A DNA stretch of 64,000 nucleotides from an uncultured Peptostreptococcaceae bacterium (GCA_949740445.1 CATJIF010000074.1:1-64000), one strand, 5' to 3'; shown: positions 24,002 through 33,013, counted from the stretch's first letter. Numbers and translations are program-made. Notes: generated from the letters alone by a model not told the origin.

Positions 24002-25333
24002 TCAGATATTTTTTGCTTCGATCCCCTGCTCTGCCAGCACCTTTTTAATCAACTGTATTTTTTCCGGCTGTTTTTCGCTGATTTCGAACGCTTTTTCCAC
24101 TTCTGCCGCAGCAGTCTCTATTTTTTGCGGGTCATTTCCGAATACCTCCGCTATAATTTCGCCCTTCTTTACCGGATCGCCCACCTTGCGCTGCAGCAAA
24201 ATCCCCGCCGAGAGGTCGATTTTCTCTTCTTTCGTCGCCCGACCGGCCCCCGCATGCTGCGATGCCATGCCGATGGATTTCGCCGCAATCCGCCGCACAA
24301 ACCCGTCTGCCGCTGAAAGCACCTGCCTGCAGCAAGCGGGCTGCGGCAGCAGGCTGTAATCGTTAAGAATCCGACAATCCCCGCCCTGCCCTGCGATAAA
24401 GTCGCTCAACTTCTGCAGCGCAGCGCCGCTTTGCAGAGCCTCCTGCGCCATCCGTTCGCCTTCCGCCAGAGACTGCGCCTTTCCCCCGGCGCAGATCATC
24501 ATCCCCGCCAGGGCCAGCGAAAGCTGTGTAATATCCTCCGGCCCGCATCCTTTCAGCGTGTCGATGGCTTCGATTACCTCTGCACTGTTTCCCACAGCCC
24601 GTCCCAGCGGCTGGTTCATATCGGTGATGACGGCAATGGTCCGCTTGCCTGCCGCCTCCCCCATGCGCACCATCAGCCGGCCCAGCGCCTCGGCTTCTTC
24701 CTGGCGCTCCATAAACGCCCCGTCGCCGGTTTTCACATCCAGCACGATGGCATCGCTTCCGGATGCCAGCTTTTTACTCATAATGCTCGAGGCGATCAGC
24801 GGGATGCTGTCCACCGTGGCGGTTACATCCCGCATGGCGTACAGTTTTTTATCCGCTGCCGCAATGTGTGCGCTCTGACCGATAACCGAAAGCCCGGTGC
24901 GCCTGACCAGCTCCAGAAATTCCGTGGGCGCAAGGGCTGTGCGAAAGCCGGGAATGGCCTCTAATTTATCTACTGTGCCACCGGTAAAGCCCAATCCCCG
25001 GCCCGACATCTTGGCTACGGGCACGCCGCAGGCTGCTGCGATGGGCGCGACGATCAGCGTCGTCTTATCGCCCACGCCACCGGTGCTGTGCTTATCGACC
25101 TTGATTCCCTCGATGGAAGACAGGTCCGCCGTCTCTCCGGAACGCCGCATGGCATCGGTCAGGCAGAAGGTTTCTTCCTCGTCCATGCCGTTGAGGAACA
25201 CAGCCATCAGGAGTGCCGACGCCTGGTAATCCGGAATATTGCCCGCCGTATATTCCTCGATAAAGTATTCGATTTCTTCCTTCGATAATTGCTTTTGATC
25301 GCGCTTTTTCGCTATGATTTCGTACATCGTCAA
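24002..25333 (-). CDS. Pyrimidine-nucleoside (thymidine/uridine) phosphorylase
   Basis: Cleaves thymidine, deoxyuridine or uridine with phosphate to base plus (deoxy)ribose 1-phosphate. It is 443 residues in the size range of the Bacillus Pdp type. Motifs: KVDKHSTGGVGDKTTL phosphate-binding region and signature SGRGLGFTGGT. Both TTG 25333 (eight bases after AGGAGG) and ATG 25327 are possible; the TTG gives M-T-M-Y-E-I-I, matching the usual family beginning M-R-M-Y-D-I-I, so I chose it. It lies 14 bases behind deoB: the sugar phosphate made here is the substrate of DeoB, so the two form a salvage operon. Confidence 0.93.
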   Translation of the reverse strand: MTMYEIIAKKRDQKQLSKEEIEYFIEEYTAGNIPDYQASALLMAVFLNGMDEEETFCLTDAMRRSGETADLSSIEGIKVDKHSTGGVGDKTTLIVAPIAAACGVPVAKMSGRGLGFTGGTVDKLEAIPGFRTALAPTEFLELVRRTGLSVIGQSAHIAAADKKLYAMRDVTATVDSIPLIASSIMSKKLASGSDAIVLDVKTGDGAFMERQEEAEALGRLMVRMGEAAGKRTIAVITDMNQPLGRAVGNSAEVIEAIDTLKGCGPEDITQLSLALAGMMICAGGKAQSLAEGERMAQEALQSGAALQKLSDFIAGQGGDCRILNDYSLLPQPACCRQVLSAADGFVRRIAAKSIGMASQHAGAGRATKEEKIDLSAGILLQRKVGDPVKKGEIIAEVFGNDPQKIETAAAEVEKAFEISEKQPEKIQLIKKVLAEQGIEAKNI

Positions 25334-25347
25334 GGCTGCCACCTCCT

Positions 25348-26532
25348 TTACGGCCGCTTTAGAATCTGCGCAAGAAAGCTTTCTCCCGCAGGCGGTTTTC
25401 CCACGCCCAGATAGTCGCAGACTGTAGCTGCGATATCGGAAAAGGATGCCCTCGTTTTTAAGTCGATGCCCGCTGCTACCGGCTCGCCGCAGATGAGAAG
25501 CGGCACGTACTCCCGGGTGTGGTCCCATCCGCTGTGGATGGGATCGTTTCCGTGGTCGGCACAGATCATCAGGATATCCTCCGGCTGCATCGCCGAAAAA
25601 ATCTGCGGCAGCCTGGCATCGAATTCCTCGATGGCTTTTCCGTAGCCGATGGGGTCTCTCCTGTGGCCGTACAGCGAGTCGAAATCCACTAAATTAGTGA
25701 AAATCAGCCCTGCAAATTCTTCGGACAGCGCGTGCAGCGTATGATCCACGCCATCCATATTATTTTTGTTGTGCAGGCTTTCCGTAACGCCCTGGTCGTT
25801 GAAAATGTCCTGGATCTTTCCTACAGCAAACACCGTCTGCCCCTCCTGCTTTACCAGGTCGAGCATCGTAACTGCAGGCGGCGATACCGCGTAATCCCTG
25901 CGGTCTGCCGTCCTCGTGTAGACGCCGTCCTTTTCCGTAAAGGGCCTTGCGATGACGCGGCCTACCTGCAGGTCGCCCACAAGCATTTCCCTTGCGATTT
26001 CGCAGTAGCGGTAAAGCGTCGCAAGCGGCACCACCTCTACGTTGGCGGCAATCTGAAACACGCTGTCCGCCGAGGTGTAGACGATGGGCTGTTTCGTCCT
26101 CTTGTGCTCCTCTCCCAGCTCCTTTATGATTTCCGTTCCGGAAGCCGCGTAGTTTCCCAGCGTTTTCACGCCGATTCGCCGTTCGTACTCAGCGATAAAC
26201 GCATCGGGAAACCGGGCAAAGGTCTGAAAGGGCGTCTGCGTTTGCAGGCCTGCGATCTCCCAGTGGCCGGTGATGGTATCCTTGCCCTTCGACGCCTCGG
26301 AAAGCCGGGCAAAGCTTCCTTCGGGGCGCCCGGCCGGCGCTACCCGCAAGACGCCTTCAATATTCCCAAGCCCCAGCGCCTGCAGGTGGGGAATGTGCAG
26401 GCCGCCGCATTCCTCTTCCATTCGCTGTGCAATGTGGTCCAGCGTATGCGTTCCCGCATCGCCGTAACGCTTTGCATCCGGCAGCGCCCCGATGCCCAGG
26501 CTGTCCAGCACGATAACTGTAACTCTCTTCAT
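25348..26532 (-). CDS. deoB: Phosphopentomutase
   Basis: Interconverts (deoxy)ribose 1-phosphate and 5-phosphate, linking nucleoside phosphorolysis to central metabolism. It is 394 residues, usual for DeoB. Alkaline-phosphatase-fold features are VIVLDSLGIGALPDA at the start (metal-binding Asp, nucleophile region DTITGHWEIAG with Thr) and near the end CADHGNDPIHSGWDHTREYVPLL with the metal-binding Asp/His set. AAAGGAGTG precedes ATG 26532. First gene of deoB-deoA; no deoC or DeoR-type regulator is adjacent. Confidence 0.96.
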   Translation of the reverse strand: MKRVTVIVLDSLGIGALPDAKRYGDAGTHTLDHIAQRMEEECGGLHIPHLQALGLGNIEGVLRVAPAGRPEGSFARLSEASKGKDTITGHWEIAGLQTQTPFQTFARFPDAFIAEYERRIGVKTLGNYAASGTEIIKELGEEHKRTKQPIVYTSADSVFQIAANVEVVPLATLYRYCEIAREMLVGDLQVGRVIARPFTEKDGVYTRTADRRDYAVSPPAVTMLDLVKQEGQTVFAVGKIQDIFNDQGVTESLHNKNNMDGVDHTLHALSEEFAGLIFTNLVDFDSLYGHRRDPIGYGKAIEEFDARLPQIFSAMQPEDILMICADHGNDPIHSGWDHTREYVPLLICGEPVAAGIDLKTRASFSDIAATVCDYLGVGKPPAGESFLAQILKRP

Positions 26533-26709
26533 CCGTTTCACTCCTTTGCTCGCTGTGGTTTTCGATAGATAAAACGCATGCACATCTGCCAGGCGTGTGT
26601 GCGCTTGATTTTTTCCGGTCTTTGGGGTTGCAAAAGCCTTCTTCTGCGGCTGTAACCTCCTGTCGCTGCTTCCTTCTGCCGCCCGTACACGTCTTGCACT
26701 TGCGATGCT

Positions 26710-27408
26710 CTATAGCAGCAGCAGCGGCGTGCAGGAAAGCCGGTCGCAGGATGTCAGAATGTATTCCACGCCGTTTTTTATCCCCTGCAGGCCGTTTTTA
26801 TAAGCCTCTCTTCCGTGCAGGTGCCCGTACACCACCTTCGATACGCCGTATTCCTCGAACAGCTCCGTAAAGCCGCTGTCTTCCAGGCGCTCGTTGGTGG
26901 GCGGAAAGTGCATGGCGCCGATGCGCAGTTTCGTCCGCTGCGGGTCTTTGCGCTCCATATCCGCAAGGGAAAGCCGCAGGCGTAAGAGCTCTCTTTCGTA
27001 GATTTTCGCATCGTTTGCGGAAAAGCCCTCCGTTCCGGGACACAGCCACCCGCGGGAGCCCGCGATAGCGAAGGTTTCGCCTTCGTAGCTGACGTTCTGT
27101 AAAAAGTGCATGCCCGAAAATGCCTGGCTTAGTTTGGTAAGCGAGGTCCACCACAGATCGTGGTTTCCCTTTACCAGTACCTTTGTTCCCGGCAGGGCTT
27201 CGATCCAGCGAAGGTCCGCTTCGGCATCCGACAACCGCAGGCCCCAGGAGAGATCCCCGGAAAGGATGACGGTGTCCGCAGGCCCTACCAGCTCCATCCA
27301 GCGCTCCTTTACGCGGCCGGTATGGCCGACCCACGGACCGCCGTAAATGTCCATCGGTTTTCTTCCATCCAGCGACAGGTGCAGGTCGCTGATTACAAAC
27401 ACGCTCAT
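26710..27408 (-). CDS. Metallophosphoesterase
   Basis: A 232-residue calcineurin-like phosphoesterase, substrate unknown. The five metal-binding blocks are complete: SDLHL, GDLSWG, GNHDLWW, the MHFPP histidine and GHLHG. Residues SLDGRKPMDIYGGPWVGH after the first block are typical of a Firmicute subfamily. Its ATG overlaps the rmuC stop (ATGA), so translation is coupled to rmuC. A DNA-related role is suggested only by that neighbour. Confidence 0.88.
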   Translation of the reverse strand: MSVFVISDLHLSLDGRKPMDIYGGPWVGHTGRVKERWMELVGPADTVILSGDLSWGLRLSDAEADLRWIEALPGTKVLVKGNHDLWWTSLTKLSQAFSGMHFLQNVSYEGETFAIAGSRGWLCPGTEGFSANDAKIYERELLRLRLSLADMERKDPQRTKLRIGAMHFPPTNERLEDSGFTELFEEYGVSKVVYGHLHGREAYKNGLQGIKNGVEYILTSCDRLSCTPLLLL

Positions 27409-28817
27409 GGGCGTTCTTCCTCTCTTTCTGCTGCCGGGACCATGCCAAAGCGCATCGCCTCGTTTGGCGTTTGCGGCGCTTCTTGCGCTTCCGGCATCTC
27501 CATCAGCTGCTGGCTTTCCTCCGCAGGCAGGGCCGAAACGCCCCGCAGGCGGCTCTGTATCTTTCTGGTCCTGACCCCCACCAGCTTATCCAGCTCCGCG
27601 TTGGCCTGGTTCAGCCGCTGCTGCGCTGAGGCCAGCACTGTACCGAATTTGTCAAACTCCGTCTTTACCGCGCCAAGCACATCCCATACCTGGCTGGAGC
27701 GCTTCTGAATCGCCAGCGTCTGAAAGCCCATCTGCAGGCTGTTTAAAAGCGCCGCCATGGTGGTCGGCCCCGCAATATTGATTTTATATTCCCTCTGCAG
27801 CACTTCTATCATTCCCCGCCGCACCGCTTCGGCATAGATGCTTTCCACTGGTAAAAACAGGATGGCAAAGTCGGTGGTAAAGGGCGGCTCCACATATTTT
27901 TCGTGAATATCCTTCGCAAAGGATTTCAGCCTTGCTTCGAAGGTTTTCCCTGCCTCGGCAATTTTCAGGCTGTCGCCCAGCTCGTAGGCCTCTGCCAGCT
28001 TCGCATAGGCTTCGGAAGGAAATTTCGCGTCGATGGGCAGGTACACCGGCCGTTTCCCATCGCCCGGCAGCCGGACGGCAAATTCCACGCGCTCGCGGCT
28101 TGCCGGCCTCGTCGCCACATTGGTGTCGTACTGCTGCGGCGTCAATATCTGCTCCAAGATGGCGCTCAGCTGGATTTCCCCTAAAATGCCCCTCGTCTTT
28201 ACATTGGACAGCACCTTTTTTAAGTCGCCCACGCCAGCGGACAAGGCCTGCATTTCGCCAAGCCCCTTATACACCTGCTCCAGCCGCTGGCTGACCAGCT
28301 GAAAGGACTGGCCGATGCGCTCCTCCAGCGTCTTTTGCAGCTTTTCGTCCACCATATCCCGGATTTCGGCAAGTTGCCGCTGATGATCCAACTGGATTTT
28401 GGCAAGGCGGTGCTCCATGGTCTGGCGCATGTGTTCCAGCTTCTGCTCGTTTTGCATGGCGGAAGCGTTCATCTGCCGGGACAGCTCCGCCAGGCGGGCA
28501 TCCTGCTGGCTGGCGGCCTGCTTCTGCCCTGCACTTACCATCTCGCCAAGGCCGCGAAAGCTCCCTTGCACATACTGCATCAGCTCCTGCCTGTTTTTTT
28601 GCAGCTGGGCGGTGATATCTGCGTCGATGCGCAAACACTCCTGTGAAACCTGACGGCTCTCCGCCCGCAGCAGTTCTTCCAAGCGCCGGAGATCGTCTCT
28701 GCTCTGCTGCTCCTGCCGCAAAAGCTGACGCCGCAGCGAAGCAATCGACAGCAGGCACAACAGCACTGCCGCCGAGGAAACGGCGGCAAGCACCGCTGTC
28801 AAAAGAATCGGCTCCAT
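27405..28817 (-). CDS. rmuC: RmuC family DNA recombination protein
   Basis: A 470-residue protein of the RmuC family (PD-(D/E)XK-like fold), linked in E. coli to limiting inversions between short inverted repeats; the biochemical activity is not settled. Residues 4-24 form a membrane anchor (LLTAVLAAVSSAAVLLCLLS), residues ~30-200 are coiled coil (many Gln/Glu/Leu heptads), and ~205-430 hold the conserved core (LSNVKTRGILGEIQLSAILEQIL, RVEFAVRLPG, LPIDAKFPSEAYAKLAEA, DFAILFLPVESIYAEAVR). GGGAG precedes ATG 28817, and a good promoter is at 28836-28864. Confidence 0.93.
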   Translation of the reverse strand: MEPILLTAVLAAVSSAAVLLCLLSIASLRRQLLRQEQQSRDDLRRLEELLRAESRQVSQECLRIDADITAQLQKNRQELMQYVQGSFRGLGEMVSAGQKQAASQQDARLAELSRQMNASAMQNEQKLEHMRQTMEHRLAKIQLDHQRQLAEIRDMVDEKLQKTLEERIGQSFQLVSQRLEQVYKGLGEMQALSAGVGDLKKVLSNVKTRGILGEIQLSAILEQILTPQQYDTNVATRPASRERVEFAVRLPGDGKRPVYLPIDAKFPSEAYAKLAEAYELGDSLKIAEAGKTFEARLKSFAKDIHEKYVEPPFTTDFAILFLPVESIYAEAVRRGMIEVLQREYKINIAGPTTMAALLNSLQMGFQTLAIQKRSSQVWDVLGAVKTEFDKFGTVLASAQQRLNQANAELDKLVGVRTRKIQSRLRGVSALPAEESQQLMEMPEAQEAPQTPNEAMRFGMVPAAEREEERP

Positions 28818-28835
28818 AATTTCTCCCTTATTTTC

Positions 28836-28864
28836 ATCATAAGTCGAACGGATAACTCGTACAA
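28836..28864 (-). promoter_or_regulatory. Promoter of rmuC-phosphoesterase pair
   Basis: On the minus strand TTGTAC (28864-28859), 17 bases, TATGAT (28841-28836). The predicted start of transcription lies about 12 bases before the rmuC ribosome binding site. It sits in the 89-base gap shared with the divergent feoAB genes. Confidence 0.65.
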
Positions 28865-28906
28865 TTTATTATACCACACCTCCCGGTTTCACGAAAGGAG
28901 TTTCCC

Positions 28907-29188
28907 ATGTACTTATCCCAGGCCCGCAGGGGCGATGTTCTCGAAATCCTCCGCTTTCCGGACGGCAGCGCCGCACTGCAGGCCCGCCGCCTGGGACTGT
29001 CCGCAGGCGCGCAAGTCCGCTGTACCTTCGCCATCGCTGGCGGCCCGGTAGTCATATCCGCAGGCAGCCAGCAAATCGCTCTCGGGCGGCCGCTTGCGCG
29101 CAACATCAGCGTCCGCCGCGCCGGCCTTACCTGCTGGCATACAATACCTGCAGCCCGTTCCACTTCTACTTTGGGAGGCCTCCTATGA
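28907..29188 (+). CDS. feoA: FeoA family protein
   Basis: Small SH3-like partner of the FeoB ferrous iron transporter. It is 93 residues; the core is QARRGDVLEILRFPDG, LQARRLGLSAGAQVRC, GGPVVISAGSQQIALGRPLARNISV, the usual FeoA order of strands, with an extra ~20 C-terminal residues. AAAGGAG lies eight bases before the ATG. It ends in an ATGA overlap with feoB, so the two are translated together. It is thought to modulate FeoB activity from the cytosolic side (known for the family). Confidence 0.88.
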   Translation: MYLSQARRGDVLEILRFPDGSAALQARRLGLSAGAQVRCTFAIAGGPVVISAGSQQIALGRPLARNISVRRAGLTCWHTIPAARSTSTLGGLL

Positions 29189-30990
29189 ACACCGTATGTT
29201 CCGCGGTTTCCACTGCATCCGCTGCTGCCCCTGTTCGCTCTGCCGGTGCTGCTTGTCCCACCGATACTGTTTCTATCGTCGCTCTTGCCGGAAACCCCAA
29301 TGTAGGAAAATCCGTGGTGTTCCGCTGCCTGACCGGCCGCTATGCCGAGGTTTCCAATTATCCCGGAACCACCGTAGATATTGCGCGCGGCACCTGCGGC
29401 CCGCTTTTGCTCTGCGATACTCCCGGCGTCTTCGGCCTTTCGGACCTCAACGAGGAGGAAACCGTCGCCAGGCGCGCTCTGATGGACTGCGAGGCTGTCA
29501 TCAACGTAATCGACGGCACGACACTGCACCGCGATCTGTTTTTAACGCTCCAGCTGTGCGGCCTGCAAAAGCCGATGCTGGTCGTCGTCAATATGATGGA
29601 CTTAGTAGAAAAGGAACGCATCCAGCTGGATCTTCCCCGGCTTTCCGCTGCGCTGGGGCTGCCTGTCGTCGCCGTAGCTGCTGGCAGGGGAAGCGGAATC
29701 GACACCCTGCGCTCTGCCGTTTTGCAGCAAAAGTTCTGCCTGCCGCACCTGCATCCGCACATTTCCGGTACGCCCTCAGACGACAGCGAAGCTCTCGAAG
29801 CGCAGGCTCGGACCCTTGCCCGGCAGTGCAGCATTCCGCTGCCCTTCCGCCGCGCCTATATAAAATCGCCGGACAGGTATCTGCTCCATCCGCTGGGAGG
29901 TTTTCTGCTCTTCGCCTCGCTTCTGCTTTTCCTCTGGTTCTTTTTAGGACAATTCCTGTCGCAGACCGTCGTAGGCGTTACGCAGGGCGTTCTCATGGAC
30001 CAGCTGTGGTACGACGGTGTCTGCTCTCTTCTGCAGCCTCTGCTTAGCGCAGACAGCCTGGCCGGCTGCCTGCTCTACGGCGAATACGGCCTGCTGACGA
30101 TGGTTCCTTCTTATCTGCTCGGCCTTCTTCTGCCCCTAGTCGCCGGCTTTTACTTCGTGATGTCGCTTTTGGAGGACTCCGGCCTTCTGCCGCGGATGGC
30201 AGTGCTCTCCGACCGGCTGTTTTCACACTTTGGCTTAAACGGCAAAGCCGTTATTCCCATGCTGTCCGGTTTCGGCTGCGTTACCATGGCCCTGATTTCC
30301 ACCCGCATGCTGGGCTCGCGCAGAGAGCGCCTGATTGCGGCTCTGCTGCTTTGCACGGCCATCCCCTGCTCTGCGCAATGCTCGATTATCATGGCTGTCG
30401 CCGCTTCGCTGCCGCTGCGGCTGCTTCTCTTTTATCTGTGCGCGATTCTGCTTTTGTTTATTTTTACGGGCCTTCTGGCGAACGCCCTGCTTCCCGGCGA
30501 TTCCAGCCCGCTGTTTCTTTCGCTGCCGCCGCTTCGCTTTCCGCAGCTTTCCAACGTGCTGCACAAGACGCTTTTGAAATCCCGCAGCTTCCTTGCTGAT
30601 GCCGGGCCGCTGTTCTTAGCCGCCGGAGCCTTTATTTCGCTTCTCAACTACACCAGCGGCTTTTCCGTCCTCCACCGGTGGCTGCTGCCGCTGACCGACG
30701 GCATGCTCCACCTGCCGCCTCAGGCGGTAACGCTGCTTCTCATGTGCCTGATTAAGCGGGATCTGGGCGCCGCCTATCTGTTTTCGATGATCGCCCGCGG
30801 AATGCTGTCGCCTGTTCAGATTACCGTGTGCCTGATTACGACGACACTTTTCGTTCCCTGCTTCGCCTCGCTTGCCGTTTTGGCCAAAGAGCAGGGGGCT
30901 GCTGCCGCTGCTGCACTGTGGCTGTTCAGCCTGCTGCTGGCCTTTGCCGCGGGGAGCGCCGCTGCCGCGTTTTTGCCGCTGATTGCCTGA
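29185..30990 (+). CDS. feoB: Ferrous iron transporter FeoB
   Basis: GTP-dependent Fe(II) importer in the cytoplasmic membrane. It has 601 residues. The N-terminal G domain shows G1 GNPNVGKS (36-43), the G2 region SNYPGTTVDI, G3 DTPG and G4-like NMMD. The membrane part has two Gate-like repeats (GLLLPLVAGFYFVMSLLEDSGLLPRMAV with GFGC following, and LLLMCLIKRDLGAAY). It carries about 30 extra Ala/Ser/Val-rich residues before the G domain and lacks the long C-terminal tail of E. coli FeoB. The GKSVVF in place of GKTTLF fits a known anaerobe-type FeoB subgroup. The CGCGCG hairpin at 31021-31058 probably ends the transcript. Confidence 0.93.
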   Translation: MNTVCSAVSTASAAAPVRSAGAACPTDTVSIVALAGNPNVGKSVVFRCLTGRYAEVSNYPGTTVDIARGTCGPLLLCDTPGVFGLSDLNEEETVARRALMDCEAVINVIDGTTLHRDLFLTLQLCGLQKPMLVVVNMMDLVEKERIQLDLPRLSAALGLPVVAVAAGRGSGIDTLRSAVLQQKFCLPHLHPHISGTPSDDSEALEAQARTLARQCSIPLPFRRAYIKSPDRYLLHPLGGFLLFASLLLFLWFFLGQFLSQTVVGVTQGVLMDQLWYDGVCSLLQPLLSADSLAGCLLYGEYGLLTMVPSYLLGLLLPLVAGFYFVMSLLEDSGLLPRMAVLSDRLFSHFGLNGKAVIPMLSGFGCVTMALISTRMLGSRRERLIAALLLCTAIPCSAQCSIIMAVAASLPLRLLLFYLCAILLLFIFTGLLANALLPGDSSPLFLSLPPLRFPQLSNVLHKTLLKSRSFLADAGPLFLAAGAFISLLNYTSGFSVLHRWLLPLTDGMLHLPPQAVTLLLMCLIKRDLGAAYLFSMIARGMLSPVQITVCLITTTLFVPCFASLAVLAKEQGAAAAAALWLFSLLLAFAAGSAAAAFLPLIA

Positions 30991-31018
30991 AGCCTCCGCC
31001 ACGTAAAAAATACGCAAA

Positions 31019-31077
31019 AAAACGCGCGCGTGAATAATTAAACGCGCGCGCGATTTTTCGCGCGATTCCGCGCGATT
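31019..31077. repeat. CGCGCG-rich direct repeat, copy 1 (3-prime side of AlbA_2 gene)
   Basis: Identical to 32759-32817 in its first 12 bases and last 35 bases; only an 11-base middle differs. The last 35 bases (31043-31077) are built from CGCGCGATT-type units. The stop codon of the AlbA_2 gene (31076-31078) overlaps the repeat end. ACGCGCGCG at 31022-31030 can pair with CGCGCGCG at 31043-31050 to form a hairpin followed by T's on either strand, so this copy probably also acts as terminator for feoB and for the AlbA_2 gene. Confidence 0.85.
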
Positions 31078-32728
31078 ATGTTACAATGCTGTATTTCACC
31101 GCGCGTGTTCGCCCCTCTGCTTTTAATTCATTATCCAGTACCATTTTCTTCAAAAGCCTGTATGCCTGATCCTTTCCTATACTCAGCAATCGACATACAT
31201 CGTTTCTCGTTACTGTTCCTCCCTGCTTTGCAGCCAATGCCAGAATCAGCCTTCGATATATGATTTCATCGTTCTCCATTTGTCGCACATATCCAACAGT
31301 ATTATCCTGCGTTTTCGATGACTTTATGCTTAATGTATATGCGCGCACTTTTCCGCTGCTGACAGCTTTTAACAGACCGCTTTCCATTAACTTTTCCACA
31401 TTTGCTTCCGTTCGGCTTTCGCTGATATGAATGGCAGCTGCCAGTTCCGAAAGCGACATGCGACGCTGTTTCTGCAGTGCTGACAAAATGAGCAGGGAGT
31501 TGATGGGAAGGGAACGGCCCAAGCGCTCCTCTTCTTCTGAAATCATTTTTGCAAAGGCAATGTCAGCTTCTGCCCGCTGGATAAACAATTTTACATATGC
31601 CTTTGTGGATTCAGCATAATCCGGCAACGGTCTTCCATAGATGATTGAACCTTCAAAAATGCGGTCGATTCCTCTTCCTGTTTTCTCTGCCAGTCCAATC
31701 CGTTTCATGGCATCTGCAAGCGCCTGATTTCTGCCGTGAGGTTCTACTGTCAGCAGGTTATTTAAGTTCACACCTTCAATAAAACCACCGGGGCTGCTGA
31801 TCGTCAGCCCCTCATCTTCAATCGCGACTCTCACCTGCTGCAATACGGAATAATCCCGATGGCAAAAAGCATTCACCAGCCCTTCGCGAAATGCCGCTTC
31901 CGAAAACTCGGGAATAGGCACCCGGAATAAGCCGGATTCCATCTCCCGTTCCGGATTCCACGCTTTAAAGTAATTCTCAAATAACTCAAAGACGGCCAGC
32001 AGCGGCTTTGCCAACTGTTCGTTCATTCGGATTTTTGTGCCTTCAAGTACCTGAAAGCTGCATTTAGCCGTTGGCAGCAATGTCTCTATGCGTTCTTCCT
32101 TTCCAATCAGAAGCATGCCCGTAACCGTCGGCAGCAATTCACCGTTTTCTTCCTTTACAAAGCGAAGCGCTTTATCCAGTTCTTCATCGCTTATCTCTAT
32201 CAAGGATTTATCGCCGTTCCTTCTTTTTATAATATTCCTGAGCCGGACACGCTCATTCAAATCAAAATCCTCTGCAGAAGCTCCGCTCACCACCTGTGCA
32301 GAAAAATCCAACAGGCTGAGTTCAGAAAGGCGCGTATTGATTTCGTAGGGATACATTGGCACATTCTCCGGCGTACCGTCTACTTTTAATCTTCGCCTCA
32401 GAATTTTACCGTCAGAAGCGGCTACTATGGTTCTGCTCATGGGAATTTCAATTTTTAAAATATTCTTCCCCTCTTCGGCGATCAGCTCTGCCCTGACACC
32501 CACAGCTGGAACGGTTCTGTTGGCGATCAACGCTGCCACGCCTGTTTCATCCGCATGTTGAGCATGAATTCCGGTAATTTCACCATCATCCTCCACACCC
32601 AGATATAAAATACCGCCTTCTGTATTTGTTATTCCAACCACAGCGTCGATCAATTCTGCATCGCCAAGCCTTTTCCTGTCGCTTTTAAATTCGATCATAA
32701 GCGTTTCCCTTTCGGGTATTGTCCTCAT
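31076..32728 (-). CDS. AlbA_2/Schlafen-like putative DNA-binding and ATP-binding protein, repeat-flanked
   Basis: A 550-residue protein, larger than its relative at 21018-22337. The AlbA_2 domain covers ~1-130 (MIEFKSDRKRLGDAELIDAVVG, GGILYLGVEDDGEITGIH), the HATPase-like block ~270-370 (SEAAFREGLVNAFCHRDYS, EDEGLTISSPGGFIEGVN, LAEKTGRGIDRIFEG), then two winged-helix segments: ~405-460 (LSELAAAIHISESRTEANVEKL) and ~485-545 (TVTRNDVCRLLSIGKDQAYRLL). GGAGG before ATG 32728. The gene lies precisely between two near-identical CGCGCG repeats; the upstream copy overlaps its promoter, so autoregulation by its own winged helices is a strong inference. Enzymatic activity is unknown. Confidence 0.86.
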   Translation of the reverse strand: MRTIPERETLMIEFKSDRKRLGDAELIDAVVGITNTEGGILYLGVEDDGEITGIHAQHADETGVAALIANRTVPAVGVRAELIAEEGKNILKIEIPMSRTIVAASDGKILRRRLKVDGTPENVPMYPYEINTRLSELSLLDFSAQVVSGASAEDFDLNERVRLRNIIKRRNGDKSLIEISDEELDKALRFVKEENGELLPTVTGMLLIGKEERIETLLPTAKCSFQVLEGTKIRMNEQLAKPLLAVFELFENYFKAWNPEREMESGLFRVPIPEFSEAAFREGLVNAFCHRDYSVLQQVRVAIEDEGLTISSPGGFIEGVNLNNLLTVEPHGRNQALADAMKRIGLAEKTGRGIDRIFEGSIIYGRPLPDYAESTKAYVKLFIQRAEADIAFAKMISEEEERLGRSLPINSLLILSALQKQRRMSLSELAAAIHISESRTEANVEKLMESGLLKAVSSGKVRAYTLSIKSSKTQDNTVGYVRQMENDEIIYRRLILALAAKQGGTVTRNDVCRLLSIGKDQAYRLLKKMVLDNELKAEGRTRAVKYSIVT

Positions 32729-32748
32729 GCCGCACCTCCCTTGTCTGT

Positions 32749-32777
32749 AGTCTATCACAAAACGCGCGCGCGTTCAA
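32749..32777 (-). promoter_or_regulatory. Promoter of repeat-flanked AlbA_2 gene
   Basis: On the minus strand TTGAAC (32777-32772), 17 bases, TAGACT (32754-32749). The spacer is almost wholly GCGCGCGCG from the repeat at 32759-32817, so anything binding the repeat would compete with RNA polymerase. Confidence 0.7.
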
Positions 32778-32817
32778 TCATTCGCGCGCGCGATTTTTCG
32801 CGCGATTCCGCGCGATT
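32759..32817. repeat. CGCGCG-rich direct repeat, copy 2 (promoter side of AlbA_2 gene)
   Basis: Same orientation and same layout as 31019-31077, exactly 1740 bases away. On the minus strand it contains three head-to-tail AATCGCGCG units followed by GCGCGCGCG runs, an iteron- or operator-like array over and upstream of the promoter. Confidence 0.85.
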
Positions 32818-32939
32818 GCGACAAGGCAGCCAGCTTGCACATCCAACACACGCTGCACGTTTCTCGCACATTGTACATTCCTTGCACACACGTATCTCCT
32901 GCAAACCATGCGTCTTATGCGCAGCCTCTTTCTACGCAA

Positions 32940-32986
32940 AAAGCTCCTTGCCGTTTGCCGGAAACCCGGCAGCGGCAGGAGCTTTG
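32940..32986. terminator. Strong terminator after ABC-F gene
   Basis: AAGCTCCTTGCCG near 32941 pairs with CGGCAGGAGCTTT ending near 32985, with an inner GCCGG/CCGGC stem. T-runs follow on both strands (TTTTTGCG in the minus direction). It lies about 30 bases past the ABC-F stop. Confidence 0.85.
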
Positions 32987-33013
32987 TTTTTTCTTTGTTT
33001 ATCGGAAATCGCA

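Noticed and set aside
28837-29529. 230-codon minus-strand frame across the feoA-feoB start
   Set aside because: Antisense shadow of GC-rich feoA/feoB; no family resemblance or binding site.
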